Below are positions 48,743 through 58,442 of a DNA stretch of 64,000 bases, piece by piece. The stretch's first letter is position 1; every line of letters starts with the position of its first letter. Made by a program: the position numbers and the translations under genes. The notes below the pieces were generated by a model. The model ran no database searches. It saw nothing but the letters and a program-made list of their open reading frames with translations, and was not told where the DNA came from. Origin of the DNA: Ornatilinea apprima (GTDB lineage: Bacteria; Chloroflexota; Anaerolineae; Anaerolineales; Anaerolineaceae); NCBI RefSeq assembly GCF_001306115.1, contig NZ_LGCL01000026.1, forward strand, positions 155,704-219,703, in the 5' to 3' direction.

Positions 48743-49708
48743 TCACTCCGTATCAGTTTCATCTCGCAGGAAACCTTTTTCCCGCATTTTATCGCGCAAT
48801 TCATCCAGACTTTTCTCACCGAAATTGCGGATCGACATCACAGCCTCATCACCCTTTTCCAGCAGCTCAATCACGTTGCCCACCGTGGTGATGCCCGTGC
48901 GCTTCAGAGAGTTGAAGACACGCACCGACAGGTCCAGATGTTCAATAGGTGTATCAATCGCTTCACTGGTCAGGCGGCTTCCCGTTACTTCCACTTCCTT
49001 CTTTACCATCAGCATTTCTTCATTGACACCCGAAATGTAGCGCAGGTGATCAATCAGAATGACCGACGCGGTAGAAAGGGATTTCTCAGGAGAAACCGTT
49101 CCGTCCGTCCAAATTTCCAGAGTCAGCTTATCGTAGTTAGTGCTCTGACCAACCCGGGCCGATCCAACCGTCCAGTTCACCCGTTTAATCGGGCTGTAAA
49201 TTGCGTCTACAGGTAACTCGCCAATCGGCAGGCGGCCGGTGCGCTCATTGGCCGGGGAATACCCGCGCCCGCGCTCTACCACCATATCCAGGTCCAGGCG
49301 CGCAGTCGGATCGTCGACGGTGAACAGGTACAATTCGGGGTTGGTGATTTCCACTTCGGCCGGGCATTGAATATCCGCCGCCGTTACTACACCCTCGCCA
49401 CGCACATCCAGGTGCAAATGAGCCTGATCCACATCATGGAGGATCATGCGCAGCTGCTTGATACGCAGCATCACCTGAATGACATCTTCGCGCACACCCG
49501 GAATGTCGCTGAACTCATGCAACACATCCGTAAAGCGCACCGAAGTAACCGCTGCTCCTTCCAAGGAAGAAAGCAGAACACGGCGCAGCGCGTTCCCAAT
49601 TGTGACACCGTAGCCACGTTCCAGCGGCCCGATCACGAACTTACCATAATTCCGAGCTTCAGCTTCCCGCTCGATTTTCGGCATTACCATATTACTTAGA
49701 GCTGTCAC
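48743..49708 (-). CDS. rpoA: RNA polymerase alpha subunit
   Basis: 321 residues from GTG 49708, chosen because AAGGGG is 6-9 bases upstream; the open frame continues further 5' without a site. N-terminal domain ARNYGKFVIGPLERGYG, GNALRRVLLSSLEG for dimerisation. The C-terminal domain LDLSVRVFNSLKRTGITTVG binds UP elements and activators. Position after rpsD is standard. Confidence 0.97.
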   Translation of the reverse strand: MTALSNMVMPKIEREAEARNYGKFVIGPLERGYGVTIGNALRRVLLSSLEGAAVTSVRFTDVLHEFSDIPGVREDVIQVMLRIKQLRMILHDVDQAHLHLDVRGEGVVTAADIQCPAEVEITNPELYLFTVDDPTARLDLDMVVERGRGYSPANERTGRLPIGELPVDAIYSPIKRVNWTVGSARVGQSTNYDKLTLEIWTDGTVSPEKSLSTASVILIDHLRYISGVNEEMLMVKKEVEVTGSRLTSEAIDTPIEHLDLSVRVFNSLKRTGITTVGNVIELLEKGDEAVMSIRNFGEKSLDELRDKMREKGFLRDETDTE

Positions 49709-49761
49709 AAAGCACCCCTTCTCGATGCACCTTTGATTCCCGCGCACCGAAATATCAGGCT

Positions 49762-50397
49762 TTAGCGCGAGTAGTACTCAACGATCAACTGTTCGTCCAG
49801 GTTACCGTCGATCTCAGCGCGCTCCGGCAGGCGCAAAACACGACCCGTCCAATTCTTCAGATCGCGTTCCAGCCACAAAGCACTATTACGGCTTTCAGCC
49901 ACCTCTGCGAGGTCCTTGAACATGGGTTTCTTGGCTGATTCTTCACGAACTTCAATGCGATCGCCAACCTTCAACAAAGTTGAGGGCACGTCGGTGCGGC
50001 GGCCGTTGACCATAAAGTGTCCATGAGAAACCATTTGACGAGCCTGATTCCGACTCGCGGCCAGACCCATGCGGTATACCACATTGTCCATACGCAGTTC
50101 AAGCGTTTGCAGCAAATTCAAGCCCGTCAGGCCGCGTTTGCCCAAAGCAACCTCGAAGTAGCGGCGGAACTGTCGTTCCAGCACGCCATAAATGCGGCGC
50201 GCTTTTTGTTTCGCGCGCAGCTGGCGGGCGTAATCCGATTCGCGACCGCGAACATTGTGCGCGCGGCCGTGCTCGCCAGGAGCGTAGGCGCGGTGCTCAA
50301 AAGCGCATTTGGGGGTAAAGCAGCGCTCACCCTTGAGGAACAGTTTTTCACCTTCTCGCCGGCACAATTTGCAAGCCGGTCCAATATATCGAGCCAT
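49762..50397 (-). CDS. rpsD: 30S ribosomal protein S4 (zinc form)
   Basis: 211 residues. Four N-terminal cysteines (CKLCRREGEK ... C ... C by residue 31) make this the zinc-binding form. S4 RNA-binding domain has LELRMDNVVYRMGLAASRNQARQMV-type sequence. 16S rRNA assembly initiator; S4 often autoregulates the alpha operon. Confidence 0.98.
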   Translation of the reverse strand: MARYIGPACKLCRREGEKLFLKGERCFTPKCAFEHRAYAPGEHGRAHNVRGRESDYARQLRAKQKARRIYGVLERQFRRYFEVALGKRGLTGLNLLQTLELRMDNVVYRMGLAASRNQARQMVSHGHFMVNGRRTDVPSTLLKVGDRIEVREESAKKPMFKDLAEVAESRNSALWLERDLKNWTGRVLRLPERAEIDGNLDEQLIVEYYSR

Positions 50398-50426
50398 AAG
50401 ATTTCTTCCCTCTTACAAGATCTAAA

Positions 50427-50831
50427 TTATACGCGGCGCTTTTTGGGCGGGCGGCAACCGTTGTGCGGCACCGGGGTCACGTCAGAGATCGAGCGGACTT
50501 TCATGCCCATACCCTGAATAGCGCGGATCGCAGACTCACGGCCGGGGCCGGGGCCTTTGATGATAATATCCACTTCTTGCACACCCATCGTCTGGGCAGA
50601 CTTGATCGCCTGTTCAGCAGCCAGGCGCGCCGCGAACGGCGTGCTCTTGCGCGAGCCCTTGAAGCCCGCCGACCCAGAGCTGGCCCAGCAAACGGCATTG
50701 CCCTGCTGATCTGTAACGGTCACAATCGTGTTATTGAACGATGCAAAGATGTGCACCTGCGCCGATGATAAACTTCGTTTGATCTTTCGAGGAGCTCCTC
50801 CTCGGCGCGTCGAACGTACTGATTGAGCCAT
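50427..50831 (-). CDS. rpsK: 30S ribosomal protein S11
   Basis: 134 residues. [50 protein letters not shown] and the end [13 protein letters not shown] are canonical. Preceded by an unusually long 119-base gap with a two-tier hairpin. Confidence 0.98.
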   Translation of the reverse strand: MAQSVRSTRRGGAPRKIKRSLSSAQVHIFASFNNTIVTVTDQQGNAVCWASSGSAGFKGSRKSTPFAARLAAEQAIKSAQTMGVQEVDIIIKGPGPGRESAIRAIQGMGMKVRSISDVTPVPHNGCRPPKKRRV

Positions 50832-50892
50832 AATACCTCTCTATCAACCTTTCAACCATTTTATCGCGTCAAAATAACCCTGGTTTTCATTC

Positions 50893-50935
50893 CCGACTGG
50901 GCAGCCGTGGGGAGGGAAGGACCCCAACCAGTCGG
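50893..50935 (-). promoter_or_regulatory. two-tier hairpin between rpsM and rpsK
   Basis: An outer perfect 8-bp stem CCGACTGG (50893-50900) / CCAGTCGG (50928-50935) encloses an inner TGGGG / CCCCA stem. It fills the only long gap in the spc-alpha part of the operon. It could be a ribosomal-protein binding site, an attenuator or an RNA-processing site; there is no U-tract. Confidence 0.5.
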
Positions 50936-50950
50936 TTCAGTAGACCAAAA

Positions 50951-51340
50951 CTATTTCTTCGCTGCTCCACGGCGGCGGCCGCGACCGGCAACCGTCTTTT
51001 TCGGTCCCTTGCGCGTGCGCGCATTCGTGCGGGTGCGCTGACCGTTTAGCGGCAGGTTGCGGCGGTGTCGCAAGCCGCGGTAGCAGCCAATTTCGATCAG
51101 GCGCTTAATATTCATCTGCACTTCGCGGCGCAGATCGCCTTCTACTTTATAAGACTTCGCGATATACTCGCGCAGCGCATTGGCCTGATTCTCGTCCAGA
51201 TCTTTTACGCGAATTTCTGGCGCAACGTCGGTCGCTTCGAGAATAGTCTTGGCACGCGTCGGCCCGATACCGAAAATATAGGTCAACGCTACGTCAATCC
51301 GCTTATTGCGCGGAAGATCAACACCTTCTATACGAGCCAT
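50951..51340 (-). CDS. rpsM: 30S ribosomal protein S13
   Basis: 129 residues. [51 protein letters not shown] and the basic end RGPKK-type tail are typical. 9 bases after rpmJ. Confidence 0.98.
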   Translation of the reverse strand: MARIEGVDLPRNKRIDVALTYIFGIGPTRAKTILEATDVAPEIRVKDLDENQANALREYIAKSYKVEGDLRREVQMNIKRLIEIGCYRGLRHRRNLPLNGQRTRTNARTRKGPKKTVAGRGRRRGAAKK

Positions 51341-51349
51341 AATTCCTAC

Positions 51350-51463
51350 CTATCCCTGTCGCTGCTTATGATTTGGATTTTCGCAAATCACGAACAAGTT
51401 GCCGTGTCGTTTCACAATTTTGCACTTCGCACAGCGCTTCTTAATGGAGGCTGTTACCTTCAT
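51350..51463 (-). CDS. rpmJ: 50S ribosomal protein L36 (zinc form)
   Basis: 37 residues read directly from the minus strand: start [15 protein letters not shown], then [21 protein letters not shown] and a TAG stop. The Cys-X2-Cys ... Cys ... His set binds zinc. The normally adjacent infA is not present between this gene and map. Confidence 0.95.
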   Translation of the reverse strand: MKVTASIKKRCAKCKIVKRHGNLFVICENPNHKQRQG

Positions 51464-51520
51464 GCTTCACTCCTTACTCAAGAATAATTACAAAATCATT
51501 CTGTCCAGCCAAAGACGTTA

Positions 51521-52363
51521 TTATACCGGGTCTTGCCTTGATTGTCCAGTTTCAAAACCATCGCCGATCTGAACCGGCGGTTTCCCGTTTGCCAGCAGGG
51601 TGAGAATCATCGGGCCGTTCTCGGTTACCGCCACGCTGTGCTCAAAGTGCGCCGTCAGCGAGCGGTCTGCCGAGATGACCGTCCAACCGTCTTGCAGCAC
51701 CTTTGTCCGCCAGGTTCCCACCAGAACCATTGGTTCCAGTGCGATGGTAATCCCAACTTTCAAAGGCATCCCGGTGCCTGGCACCCCATAATTGGGCACC
51801 TGCGGTCCTTCGTGCATCTTTCTTCCCACACCATGCCCGGTGTATTCGCGGGTTACATACAGCTTGTGGCTGGTCACGTACTTCTCAATGGCCGCAGACA
51901 CATCCCCGGTGGTATTGCCCGCAACCATCTTCGCGATCCCCACATAGAGAGATTTTTCTGTCACTTCGAGCAAGTTTCTGGCTTCCGCTGAAATTTCTCC
52001 AACACCCGCCGAAAACGCCGAATCCGCAACAAATCCCTCATACACCGTGCCACAGTCCACCGAGACGATATCCCCTTCCTTCAGTTTTCGCTTCGTTGTA
52101 GGGATACCATGCACCAGTTCCTCATTGATGGAAATGGTGGTGCTGGCCGGATACGGAATAGGTCCGGGCACACCAATGAACGGGGAATACACTCCGTATT
52201 TGCGATGCACCTCTTCCACCGCCGCGTTCAAATCTGCGGTGGTGGCGCCGGGGCGAATGGCTGCCGCTGCGGCAGCCAGCGCCTCTGCGTTGATCCGGCC
52301 AGCCTCACGCATAATCTCGATTTCGTGCTGGCTTTTAATGTTAACGTTCCGTTCCCAAGACAT
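51521..52363 (-). CDS. map: methionine aminopeptidase type I
   Basis: 280 residues, slightly long because of a 30-residue C-terminal extension (FETGQSRQDPV end). Metal ligands lie in SVDCGTVYEGFVADSAFSAGVG, TGHGVGRKMHEGPQVPNYG and ALEPMVLVGT; the final Glu-type ligand region ENGPMILT is near the end. Removes N-terminal Met. Overlaps adk by one base. Confidence 0.97.
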   Translation of the reverse strand: MSWERNVNIKSQHEIEIMREAGRINAEALAAAAAAIRPGATTADLNAAVEEVHRKYGVYSPFIGVPGPIPYPASTTISINEELVHGIPTTKRKLKEGDIVSVDCGTVYEGFVADSAFSAGVGEISAEARNLLEVTEKSLYVGIAKMVAGNTTGDVSAAIEKYVTSHKLYVTREYTGHGVGRKMHEGPQVPNYGVPGTGMPLKVGITIALEPMVLVGTWRTKVLQDGWTVISADRSLTAHFEHSVAVTENGPMILTLLANGKPPVQIGDGFETGQSRQDPV

Positions 52364-53013
52364 TAGCCGACCTTCTTAATCACCTCAAGCAGTGATTGGG
52401 TTACATGCTCAATCGGCAGCGTGCCATCGACTTCAGCCAAAAGGTTTCGCTTCTGGTAATACTCGATCAGCGGCGCGGTTTGAGATTCATACACCCGAAT
52501 ACGATTTTTCACTGTTTCGGGCTTATCATCTTCCCGTTGATACAGCGCCGCGCCGTCAGTGTCGCAGACGCCCGTTTGCTTGGGTGGGTTAAAGACACTG
52601 TGGTAAACATACCCACATGTCGGGCAGGTCCAACGTCCGCTCAACCGTTCCACCAGCACCTCGGCCGGCACAGTGATCAGCGGAACAACATCAATCTGCT
52701 TACCCTGTTTTGCCAGCATCACCGAAAGCGCCTCGGCCTGGGCAGGCGTGCGCGGAAAACCATCCAACAGAGCGCCTTCGGCACAATCGGGCCGGCTTAA
52801 CCGCTCTTCAATCATCGAAATGGTTACATCATCCGGCACCAACTCGCCCCGATCCATATAGCCCTTCGCCAGCTTGCCTAACTCGGTCTCTTTCTTCAAA
52901 TTCTCGCGAAAGATATCGCCAGACGAAATATGAGCCAGTTTTAGCTCTTGCGAAATCGCTTGCGCCTGTGTTCCTTTTCCAGCGCCGGGAGGTCCGAGCA
53001 ATACAACGTACAT
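52363..53013 (-). CDS. adk: adenylate kinase (zinc LID form)
   Basis: 216 residues, long type. P-loop GPPGAGKGTQA at 7-17, DGFPRTPAQAEA, and a LID with CPTC ... CDTD (Cys-Cys-Cys-Asp zinc site). Keeps adenylate energy charge. 4 bases after secY. Confidence 0.98.
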   Translation of the reverse strand: MYVVLLGPPGAGKGTQAQAISQELKLAHISSGDIFRENLKKETELGKLAKGYMDRGELVPDDVTISMIEERLSRPDCAEGALLDGFPRTPAQAEALSVMLAKQGKQIDVVPLITVPAEVLVERLSGRWTCPTCGYVYHSVFNPPKQTGVCDTDGAALYQREDDKPETVKNRIRVYESQTAPLIEYYQKRNLLAEVDGTLPIEHVTQSLLEVIKKVG

Positions 53014-53017
53014 GGTT

Positions 53018-54349
53018 CTACCCCTTGATCAAGCTGTCATCATAACCGTGCAATTTCAGCTCGGTATCGATGATATTGAAAGTATCGCGAACAACACCAA
53101 CCACGATCAGCATACCTGCGGCAGAGATCAGCGACAGGCCTGCCTGTTGAATGTTGAGCAGCTCACCCAGAATAAAGGGCAAAACAGCCACAAAGCCCAG
53201 GAACAAAGCCCCCGGCAGCGTGATACGCCGTTGCACTTTAGTCAAATAGCGCTGGGTGGGGCCGCCGCGCGTAACACCTGGAATTTGAGCGCCCTGTTTC
53301 TTCAGATTGTCGCCATAGTTTTGCTGGGCAAACAATACGTCCGTGTAGAAGAAAGTGAACAGCACCACCATCACAAAGTACATCAATGAGTACCACGGGC
53401 TGTTACCACCAAACACATCCGAAACACCCTTCGCCAGGTTGGCCACCCACTCGGTTTTCGAAGCCAGGAAGAAACTGGCTACAATCGCCGGAAAGGTGAG
53501 CATAGACTGGGCAAAGATCAGCGGGATCATACCGGCCATATTGACCATCAAAGGCAAGTTGCTGCGCACCGGCATAGACATGCGGTTGCCAATCCGTCGG
53601 CCGGGGAACATCACCGGCACATTGCGGCGGCCTTGTTGCACAAACACAATCGCGAAAATCGTCAGCGCCAGAATGACCAGCATAATAATCGCCAGCCACC
53701 AACCGCGCTGCTGATCACGCAAAATCGCGTTCAGGCTCTCAGGCAGGCGCGAAACAATACCCGCGAAGATGATCAACGATAAACCCTGATTCGGAATACC
53801 ATACTCCGAAATCAATTGTCCCAACCAGATACCAAACATCGTACCCGCGATCATGCTCAATAAAGCCGTTGCGGTCGAAAGCAGCAAATCGCTGCTAAAC
53901 CCAATCTGCAAAATCGGCGCACCGGCGATTGAATTGAAAATGTTGATCTGTCCCACAGCCGAAAGCAGCGCCATCGGAACAGTCAAAATCACCGTCCACT
54001 TCTCCATCCATTTTTGGCCTTCGCGCGGGTTTTCCTTCATCTTCGCTTCCAATGCCGGAATAATCGGCATTAGAAGCTGAAGGATGATTTGCGCGGTAAT
54101 GTAGGGGTAAACACCCATCGCCAGAACAGAAAAGCGGGAGACCGTACCACCCGAAAGCAGGTCGAGTAAACCAACCAGATTCCCAGCCGCGCCGCCAGCT
54201 TGCGTCAACTGTGACAACGCCAAACGGTCGATACCCGGAACAGGGATGTTCGCCGCCAGACGGTACAGAATCAACAAACCCAGCGTGATCAGGAGTTTCT
54301 TTCGAATATCCTCTGATGTCCAGAGATAGCGCCAAGCTGATCGCTTCAT
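53018..54349 (-). CDS. secY: preprotein translocase subunit SecY
   Basis: 443 residues from ATG 54349, with AAAGGAG 9 bases upstream; the longer frame to 54412 overlaps rplO and is unlikely. Ten membrane helices; plug region GGTVSRFSVLAMGVYPYITAQIILQ; cytoplasmic loops with QGRRNVPVMFPGRR and a GGPTQRYLTKVQRRITLPGALFLG segment. Forms the protein-conducting channel. Confidence 0.97.
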   Translation of the reverse strand: MKRSAWRYLWTSEDIRKKLLITLGLLILYRLAANIPVPGIDRLALSQLTQAGGAAGNLVGLLDLLSGGTVSRFSVLAMGVYPYITAQIILQLLMPIIPALEAKMKENPREGQKWMEKWTVILTVPMALLSAVGQINIFNSIAGAPILQIGFSSDLLLSTATALLSMIAGTMFGIWLGQLISEYGIPNQGLSLIIFAGIVSRLPESLNAILRDQQRGWWLAIIMLVILALTIFAIVFVQQGRRNVPVMFPGRRIGNRMSMPVRSNLPLMVNMAGMIPLIFAQSMLTFPAIVASFFLASKTEWVANLAKGVSDVFGGNSPWYSLMYFVMVVLFTFFYTDVLFAQQNYGDNLKKQGAQIPGVTRGGPTQRYLTKVQRRITLPGALFLGFVAVLPFILGELLNIQQAGLSLISAAGMLIVVGVVRDTFNIIDTELKLHGYDDSLIKG

Positions 54350-54374
54350 GCGTGGGTCTCCTTTACTAACAGTG

Positions 54375-54827
54375 TTAGCCAATAATCTCGACGCTGCCGC
54401 CGGCCGCTTCAATGACCGCTTTAGCGCCTTTGCTTACACGCTGGGCTTTCACCGTCAGCGCCACAGTCAGCTCACCCCGGCCCAAAACCACAACCGGGTT
54501 TTTCGGCTTGCTGATCAATTTTGCATCGGCTAACAACTCTGGTGTAATCACCGTACCAGCCTCAAAGCGGGCCAGCTGCTCCACATTGATTTCGTTATAT
54601 TCAACCCGGTTAATCGGAGTGAAGCCTTCACCACGCATAAAGGGCAAGCGGCGGTAGAACGGCAGGTTACCGCCCTGGCGGTACAATTTGCCGCCAGAAC
54701 CATTGCGCGCACCCAGGCCTTTGGTACCGCGGCCGGCGGTTTTACCCTGACCGGCAGCATGGCCGCGGCCAACGCGTTTTGGTTTCTTTGTGGCGCCTTC
54801 ATTTGGCTTAAGATCGTTCAGTTTCAT
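54375..54827 (-). CDS. rplO: 50S ribosomal protein L15
   Basis: 150 residues from ATG 54827 (TGATG overlap with rpmD; the GTG one codon upstream is less likely). MKLNDLKPNEGATKKPKRVGRGH and GRGTKGLGARNGSGGK are diagnostic. Confidence 0.97.
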   Translation of the reverse strand: MKLNDLKPNEGATKKPKRVGRGHAAGQGKTAGRGTKGLGARNGSGGKLYRQGGNLPFYRRLPFMRGEGFTPINRVEYNEINVEQLARFEAGTVITPELLADAKLISKPKNPVVVLGRGELTVALTVKAQRVSKGAKAVIEAAGGSVEIIG

Positions 54828-55030
54828 CACTCTACCTGCTCTTCCACTTTAACCAAGTGATTAATCTTTCGCAGCATTCCTTGCAGCGTGGCAGAGTCTT
54901 CTTGCACAACACTCTGATTGATTTTGTGCAGACCCAGCGCGCGCACGGTAGCTTTATGTTTTTCAGTGTTGCCAATCACGCTGCGAACCAGCGTGATGCG
55001 AAGTTTCTTCGGCTCGCTTTTCTTAGCCAT
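54827..55030 (-). CDS. rpmD: 50S ribosomal protein L30
   Basis: 67 residues: KKLRITLVRSVIGNTEKHKATV and RALGLHKINQSVV. Start overlaps the rpsE end by 8 bases. Confidence 0.97.
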   Translation of the reverse strand: MAKKSEPKKLRITLVRSVIGNTEKHKATVRALGLHKINQSVVQEDSATLQGMLRKINHLVKVEEQVE

Positions 55031-55547
55031 TCTTCCTCCGCTCCCAGAACGGCAAAAGCTCTTCCACTGGTTTACCGCGGTGCGCGGCTTCTACCTTCGG
55101 GTCTTTGATCGACTCAAGCGCCTGGAAGGTGGCCTTTACCACATTCAAAACATTCGTGCTGCCCAGCGACTTCGTCAAAATATCGCGAACACCAGCAGCT
55201 TCCAAAACAGCGCGTGTGCTGCCGCCCGCAATAACGCCCGTTCCACGAGAAGCGGGTTTCAACAAAACTCGCGCACCGGCCACACGCCCCATCACCTCAT
55301 GCGAGATGGTGGTGCCAGACAGGGCAACTTTGTGCATATTTTTGCGGGCGCGTTCGCTCGCTTTGCGCATCGCATCCGGCACCGCATTGGCCTTACCAAT
55401 TCCCAGGCCCACATTGCCGTTATTGTCACCAACAACCACAGCCACGCGGAATTGGAAGCGACGGCCACCTTTTACAACTTTGGCGACACGCGCAATTTCA
55501 ATCACGCGCTCGTCCAGTTGGTCTTCCATCGGTTGGAAATTATCCAT
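55023..55547 (-). CDS. rpsE: 30S ribosomal protein S5
   Basis: 174 residues. ERVIEIARVAKVVKGGRRF start of the double-stranded RNA-binding domain, GLGIGKANAVPDAMRKA, GTGVIAGGSTRAVLEAAGV and an LGSTNVLNVVKAT end. 35 bases after rplR. Confidence 0.98.
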   Translation of the reverse strand: MDNFQPMEDQLDERVIEIARVAKVVKGGRRFQFRVAVVVGDNNGNVGLGIGKANAVPDAMRKASERARKNMHKVALSGTTISHEVMGRVAGARVLLKPASRGTGVIAGGSTRAVLEAAGVRDILTKSLGSTNVLNVVKATFQALESIKDPKVEAAHRGKPVEELLPFWERRKNG

Positions 55548-55582
55548 AATCTTTGGCCCTCTACTACCTTTCGATTATTGCC

Positions 55583-55948
55583 TTAGAACTCAAGGCCTGC
55601 CTCACGGGCTGCCTCTGCCAATGCCTTTACACGGCCAATATATTTGTAACCGCCGCGGTCAAACACAACCTGCTTCACGCCTTTTGCCAAAGCGCGCTCA
55701 GCAACCAGTTGGCCAACCAGTTTGGCCTGTTCCGACTTCTTCATCCCATCCAGCTTTTCGCGCAGCTCGCGATCCACCGAAGAGGCCGAAGCCAGGGTTA
55801 CACCAGCCACATCATCAATTACCTGGGCATTGATATTGGCAAGGCTGCGGAATACCGACAACCGTGGACGCGCAGGCGTCCCACTGATGTGTTTTCGAAC
55901 GCGATTGTGTCGGCGTTCACGAGCTTCAGATCGAGTCATCTTTGTCAT
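55583..55948 (-). CDS. rplR: 50S ribosomal protein L18
   Basis: 121 residues: [34 protein letters not shown] and [20 protein letters not shown]. Binds 5S rRNA. Confidence 0.98.
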   Translation of the reverse strand: MTKMTRSEARERRHNRVRKHISGTPARPRLSVFRSLANINAQVIDDVAGVTLASASSVDRELREKLDGMKKSEQAKLVGQLVAERALAKGVKQVVFDRGGYKYIGRVKALAEAAREAGLEF

Positions 55949-55962
55949 AGCTCACCTACCTG

Positions 55963-56505
55963 TTAAGCCTTGCCGGTCTTGCCAGCTTTGCGGCGCACCT
56001 GTTCACCCAAATATCGAATACCCTTACCATGATACGGTTCGGGCGGGCGTACTTTGCGCACTTCGGCTGCAGCCTGACCAACTACTTCTTTATCGGCACC
56101 CATTACCTTCACAATACGAGTCTTTGTATCAACATCAAAGCTCAAGCCTGGTTTGGGTTCCACAACAACCGGGTGAGAGTACCCCACATACAATACCAGG
56201 TTCTGGCCGTTCATCTCGGCCCGGTAACCAACACCCTGGATTTCTAGTGATTTCTCAAAACCAGTACTCACACCGGTGACCATATTATTAATTACCGCAC
56301 GGGTCGTTCCATGAAGCGCGCGGGCGCGCGGGGTTTCGTTCGTGCGCGTTACGGTTAAGATGTTGTCTTCAACACTCACCGCCACCTCAGGCAAATGCTC
56401 ATAGCTGAGCTGACCTTTGGGGCCTTTCACGCTCACTGCGTTTCCCTGAATATCCACCTGCACTCCGGCTGGAATTACCACGGGCATACGTCCAATTCGA
56501 GACAC
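55963..56505 (-). CDS. rplF: 50S ribosomal protein L6
   Basis: 180 residues: MSRIGRMPVVIPAGVQV, VKGPKGQLS and the C-terminal RPPEPYHGKGIRYLGEQVRR. Two L6 domains, complete. Confidence 0.98.
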   Translation of the reverse strand: MSRIGRMPVVIPAGVQVDIQGNAVSVKGPKGQLSYEHLPEVAVSVEDNILTVTRTNETPRARALHGTTRAVINNMVTGVSTGFEKSLEIQGVGYRAEMNGQNLVLYVGYSHPVVVEPKPGLSFDVDTKTRIVKVMGADKEVVGQAAAEVRKVRPPEPYHGKGIRYLGEQVRRKAGKTGKA

Positions 56506-56525
56506 AGTATCCTCCTTAACTCAGG

Positions 56526-56939
56526 CTACCAGACCTTACAGATAATTTCACCGCCCACGCCAAGTTTGCGCGCGCGCTGACCGGTCATTACGCCTTTAGG
56601 GGTGGTCAGAATTGCAATACCCAAACCGGACAAAATCCAGGGGATATCTTGCTTCTGAGTATATACACGGCGGCCAGGGCGGCTTACCCGCTCTAAACCA
56701 GTGATCACCGACCGTCGTTCGCGGCGTTCACCCACATATTTCAGCTTTACCCGCAAAGTAGCGAAGGTGGGCTTTTCTCCATCAGCAACCTCAAAGTCAC
56801 TGATGTAGCCTTCTTCTTTCAGTATGCGGGCAATTTCCGCCTTCATCTTCGACGAGGGCATTGCCACAACACTCTGGCCAGCCATCACGCCGTTACGAAT
56901 GCGTGTCAACATATCAGCAATCGGATCATTTACGCTCAT
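56526..56939 (-). CDS. rpsH: 30S ribosomal protein S8
   Basis: 137 residues: DPIADMLTRIRNGVMAGQ, the middle with VISDF-like YISDFEV, and RVYTQKQDIPWILSGLGIAILTT-type end followed by GVMTGQRARKLGVGGEII. Binds 16S helix 21; can autoregulate the spc operon. Confidence 0.98.
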   Translation of the reverse strand: MSVNDPIADMLTRIRNGVMAGQSVVAMPSSKMKAEIARILKEEGYISDFEVADGEKPTFATLRVKLKYVGERRERRSVITGLERVSRPGRRVYTQKQDIPWILSGLGIAILTTPKGVMTGQRARKLGVGGEIICKVW

Positions 56940-56961
56940 TCTTAATTACCTCCGGGCTGGC

Positions 56962-57144
56962 TTACCAGGATGACTTTCGCACGCCGGGTATCTGACCTTT
57001 TAAGGCTAACTCGCGAAAGCAGATTCGGCAAAGGCCAAATCGGCGAATATAACCGCGCGGCCGGCCACAGACTTTGCAGCGATTACGAACCTGGTTCGAA
57101 AATTCTCGCCGCTGTTCACGATACGTCATGCATTTCTTCGCCAT
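56962..57144 (-). CDS. rpsN: 30S ribosomal protein S14, zinc type
   Basis: 60 residues, the short type Z protein. [20 protein letters not shown] supplies the four zinc cysteines; ends [11 protein letters not shown]. One base after rplE. Confidence 0.98.
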   Translation of the reverse strand: MAKKCMTYREQRREFSNQVRNRCKVCGRPRGYIRRFGLCRICFRELALKGQIPGVRKSSW

Positions 57145-57145
57145 A

Positions 57146-57688
57146 CTAATCCTTCCTAAAGGGCATACCCAGCAGTTTCAGCAGCAAGTACGCCTGATCG
57201 TCGGTCGTCGCAGTCGTTACAATGGTTACTTCCATTCCGCGAATCTTGTCGATCTTGTCGTACTGAATTTCAGGGAAAATCAACTGCTCTCGCAGGCCCA
57301 GCGTGTAATTGCCGCGCCCGTCAAAGGCGTCTGATGATACTCCCCGAAAGTCGCGTACGCGTGGCAGAGCAATATTTACCAGCCGGTCCAAGAAAGACCA
57401 CATGCGGTCACCCCGCAGCGTAACTTTCGCACCGATCAAGCGGCCTTCGCGTAGTTTGAAATTCGCGATGCTTTTGCGCGCTTTGATGATGATCGGTTTT
57501 TGGCCCGTGATCGTTGTCAGATCACCTGCTGCTGCCTCTAATGCCTTCGGGTTATCTAATGCTTCACCCAACCCAATGTTCACCACAACCTTCTGAATGC
57601 GCGGAACCTCGTTAATGTTCTCCAGGTTCAGCCCCTTCTTCAAGGCAGGCACAACTTCTTTTACATATTGTTGCTTCATATTATTCAT
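57146..57688 (-). CDS. rplE: 50S ribosomal protein L5
   Basis: 180 residues: [60 protein letters not shown] and [18 protein letters not shown]. Binds 5S rRNA. Confidence 0.98.
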   Translation of the reverse strand: MNNMKQQYVKEVVPALKKGLNLENINEVPRIQKVVVNIGLGEALDNPKALEAAAGDLTTITGQKPIIIKARKSIANFKLREGRLIGAKVTLRGDRMWSFLDRLVNIALPRVRDFRGVSSDAFDGRGNYTLGLREQLIFPEIQYDKIDKIRGMEVTIVTTATTDDQAYLLLKLLGMPFRKD

Positions 57689-57708
57689 TGCTTACGCTCC
57701 CAGGCGGG

Positions 57709-58041
57709 TTAATCGTCGATCAGGGCGTTGCATTTTTTGCAAACCCGTCGCACCGCGTCATTTTCGCGCAGAAGACCCACACGGGTAGCTTTACCACACT
57801 TCGGGCAAACCACCATCACATTCGAAATGTGCAGCGGCGCCTCAAAACGTACCCGGCCGGGGTTAATGGTGCGGCCTTGCGATTGAACCTGGCGCTGGTG
57901 TTTGGTGCGCATGTTCACGCCCTGCACCACCACGCGGCTCTCATCCGGCAGAACCTTAATCACTTCGCCCGTTTTCCCTTTATCTTCGCCGCGGCCGCTA
58001 ATGACCTTGACGAGATCACCTTTACGAATTTTGACTTTCAT
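57709..58041 (-). CDS. rplX: 50S ribosomal protein L24
   Basis: 110 residues. KOW motif VKIRKGDLVKVISGRGEDKG, PDESRVVVQGVN, and a C-terminal CPKCGKATRVG ... CKKCNA pair that can bind zinc. Confidence 0.98.
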   Translation of the reverse strand: MKVKIRKGDLVKVISGRGEDKGKTGEVIKVLPDESRVVVQGVNMRTKHQRQVQSQGRTINPGRVRFEAPLHISNVMVVCPKCGKATRVGLLRENDAVRRVCKKCNALIDD

Positions 58042-58067
58042 GATTGTTTCGCTCCTCTATTCGCTTC

Positions 58068-58439
58068 CTAAAGTACTTCCGGGGCCAGAGAGACGATCTT
58101 CATGAAGCCCTTCTCGCGCAGTTCGCGGGCCACTGGGCCAAAGATGCGGGTGCCCTTGGGGTTTTGGCCGTCGGTGTCCAGAATGACGCAGGCGTTATCG
58201 TCAAAACGAATGGAAGAGCCATCTTCGCGGCGCCATTCTTTCGAGCAGCGCACAATCACAGCCTTCACCACATCGCTTTTCTTTACATTGCCCTGCGGCG
58301 CAGCCGACTTCACCGTCGCCACAACCACATCACCAATCTGACCATAGCGGCGCTTTGAGCCACCCATCACATGGATCACCAGCACTTCACGCGCCCCAGT
58401 GTTATCAGCCACTTTCAGACGAGATTCTTGTTGTATCAT
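58068..58439 (-). CDS. rplN: 50S ribosomal protein L14
   Basis: 123 residues: [39 protein letters not shown] and [20 protein letters not shown] with a LAPEVL end. Canonical length and ends. Confidence 0.98.
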   Translation of the reverse strand: MIQQESRLKVADNTGAREVLVIHVMGGSKRRYGQIGDVVVATVKSAAPQGNVKKSDVVKAVIVRCSKEWRREDGSSIRFDDNACVILDTDGQNPKGTRIFGPVARELREKGFMKIVSLAPEVL

Positions 58440-58442
58440 CGC

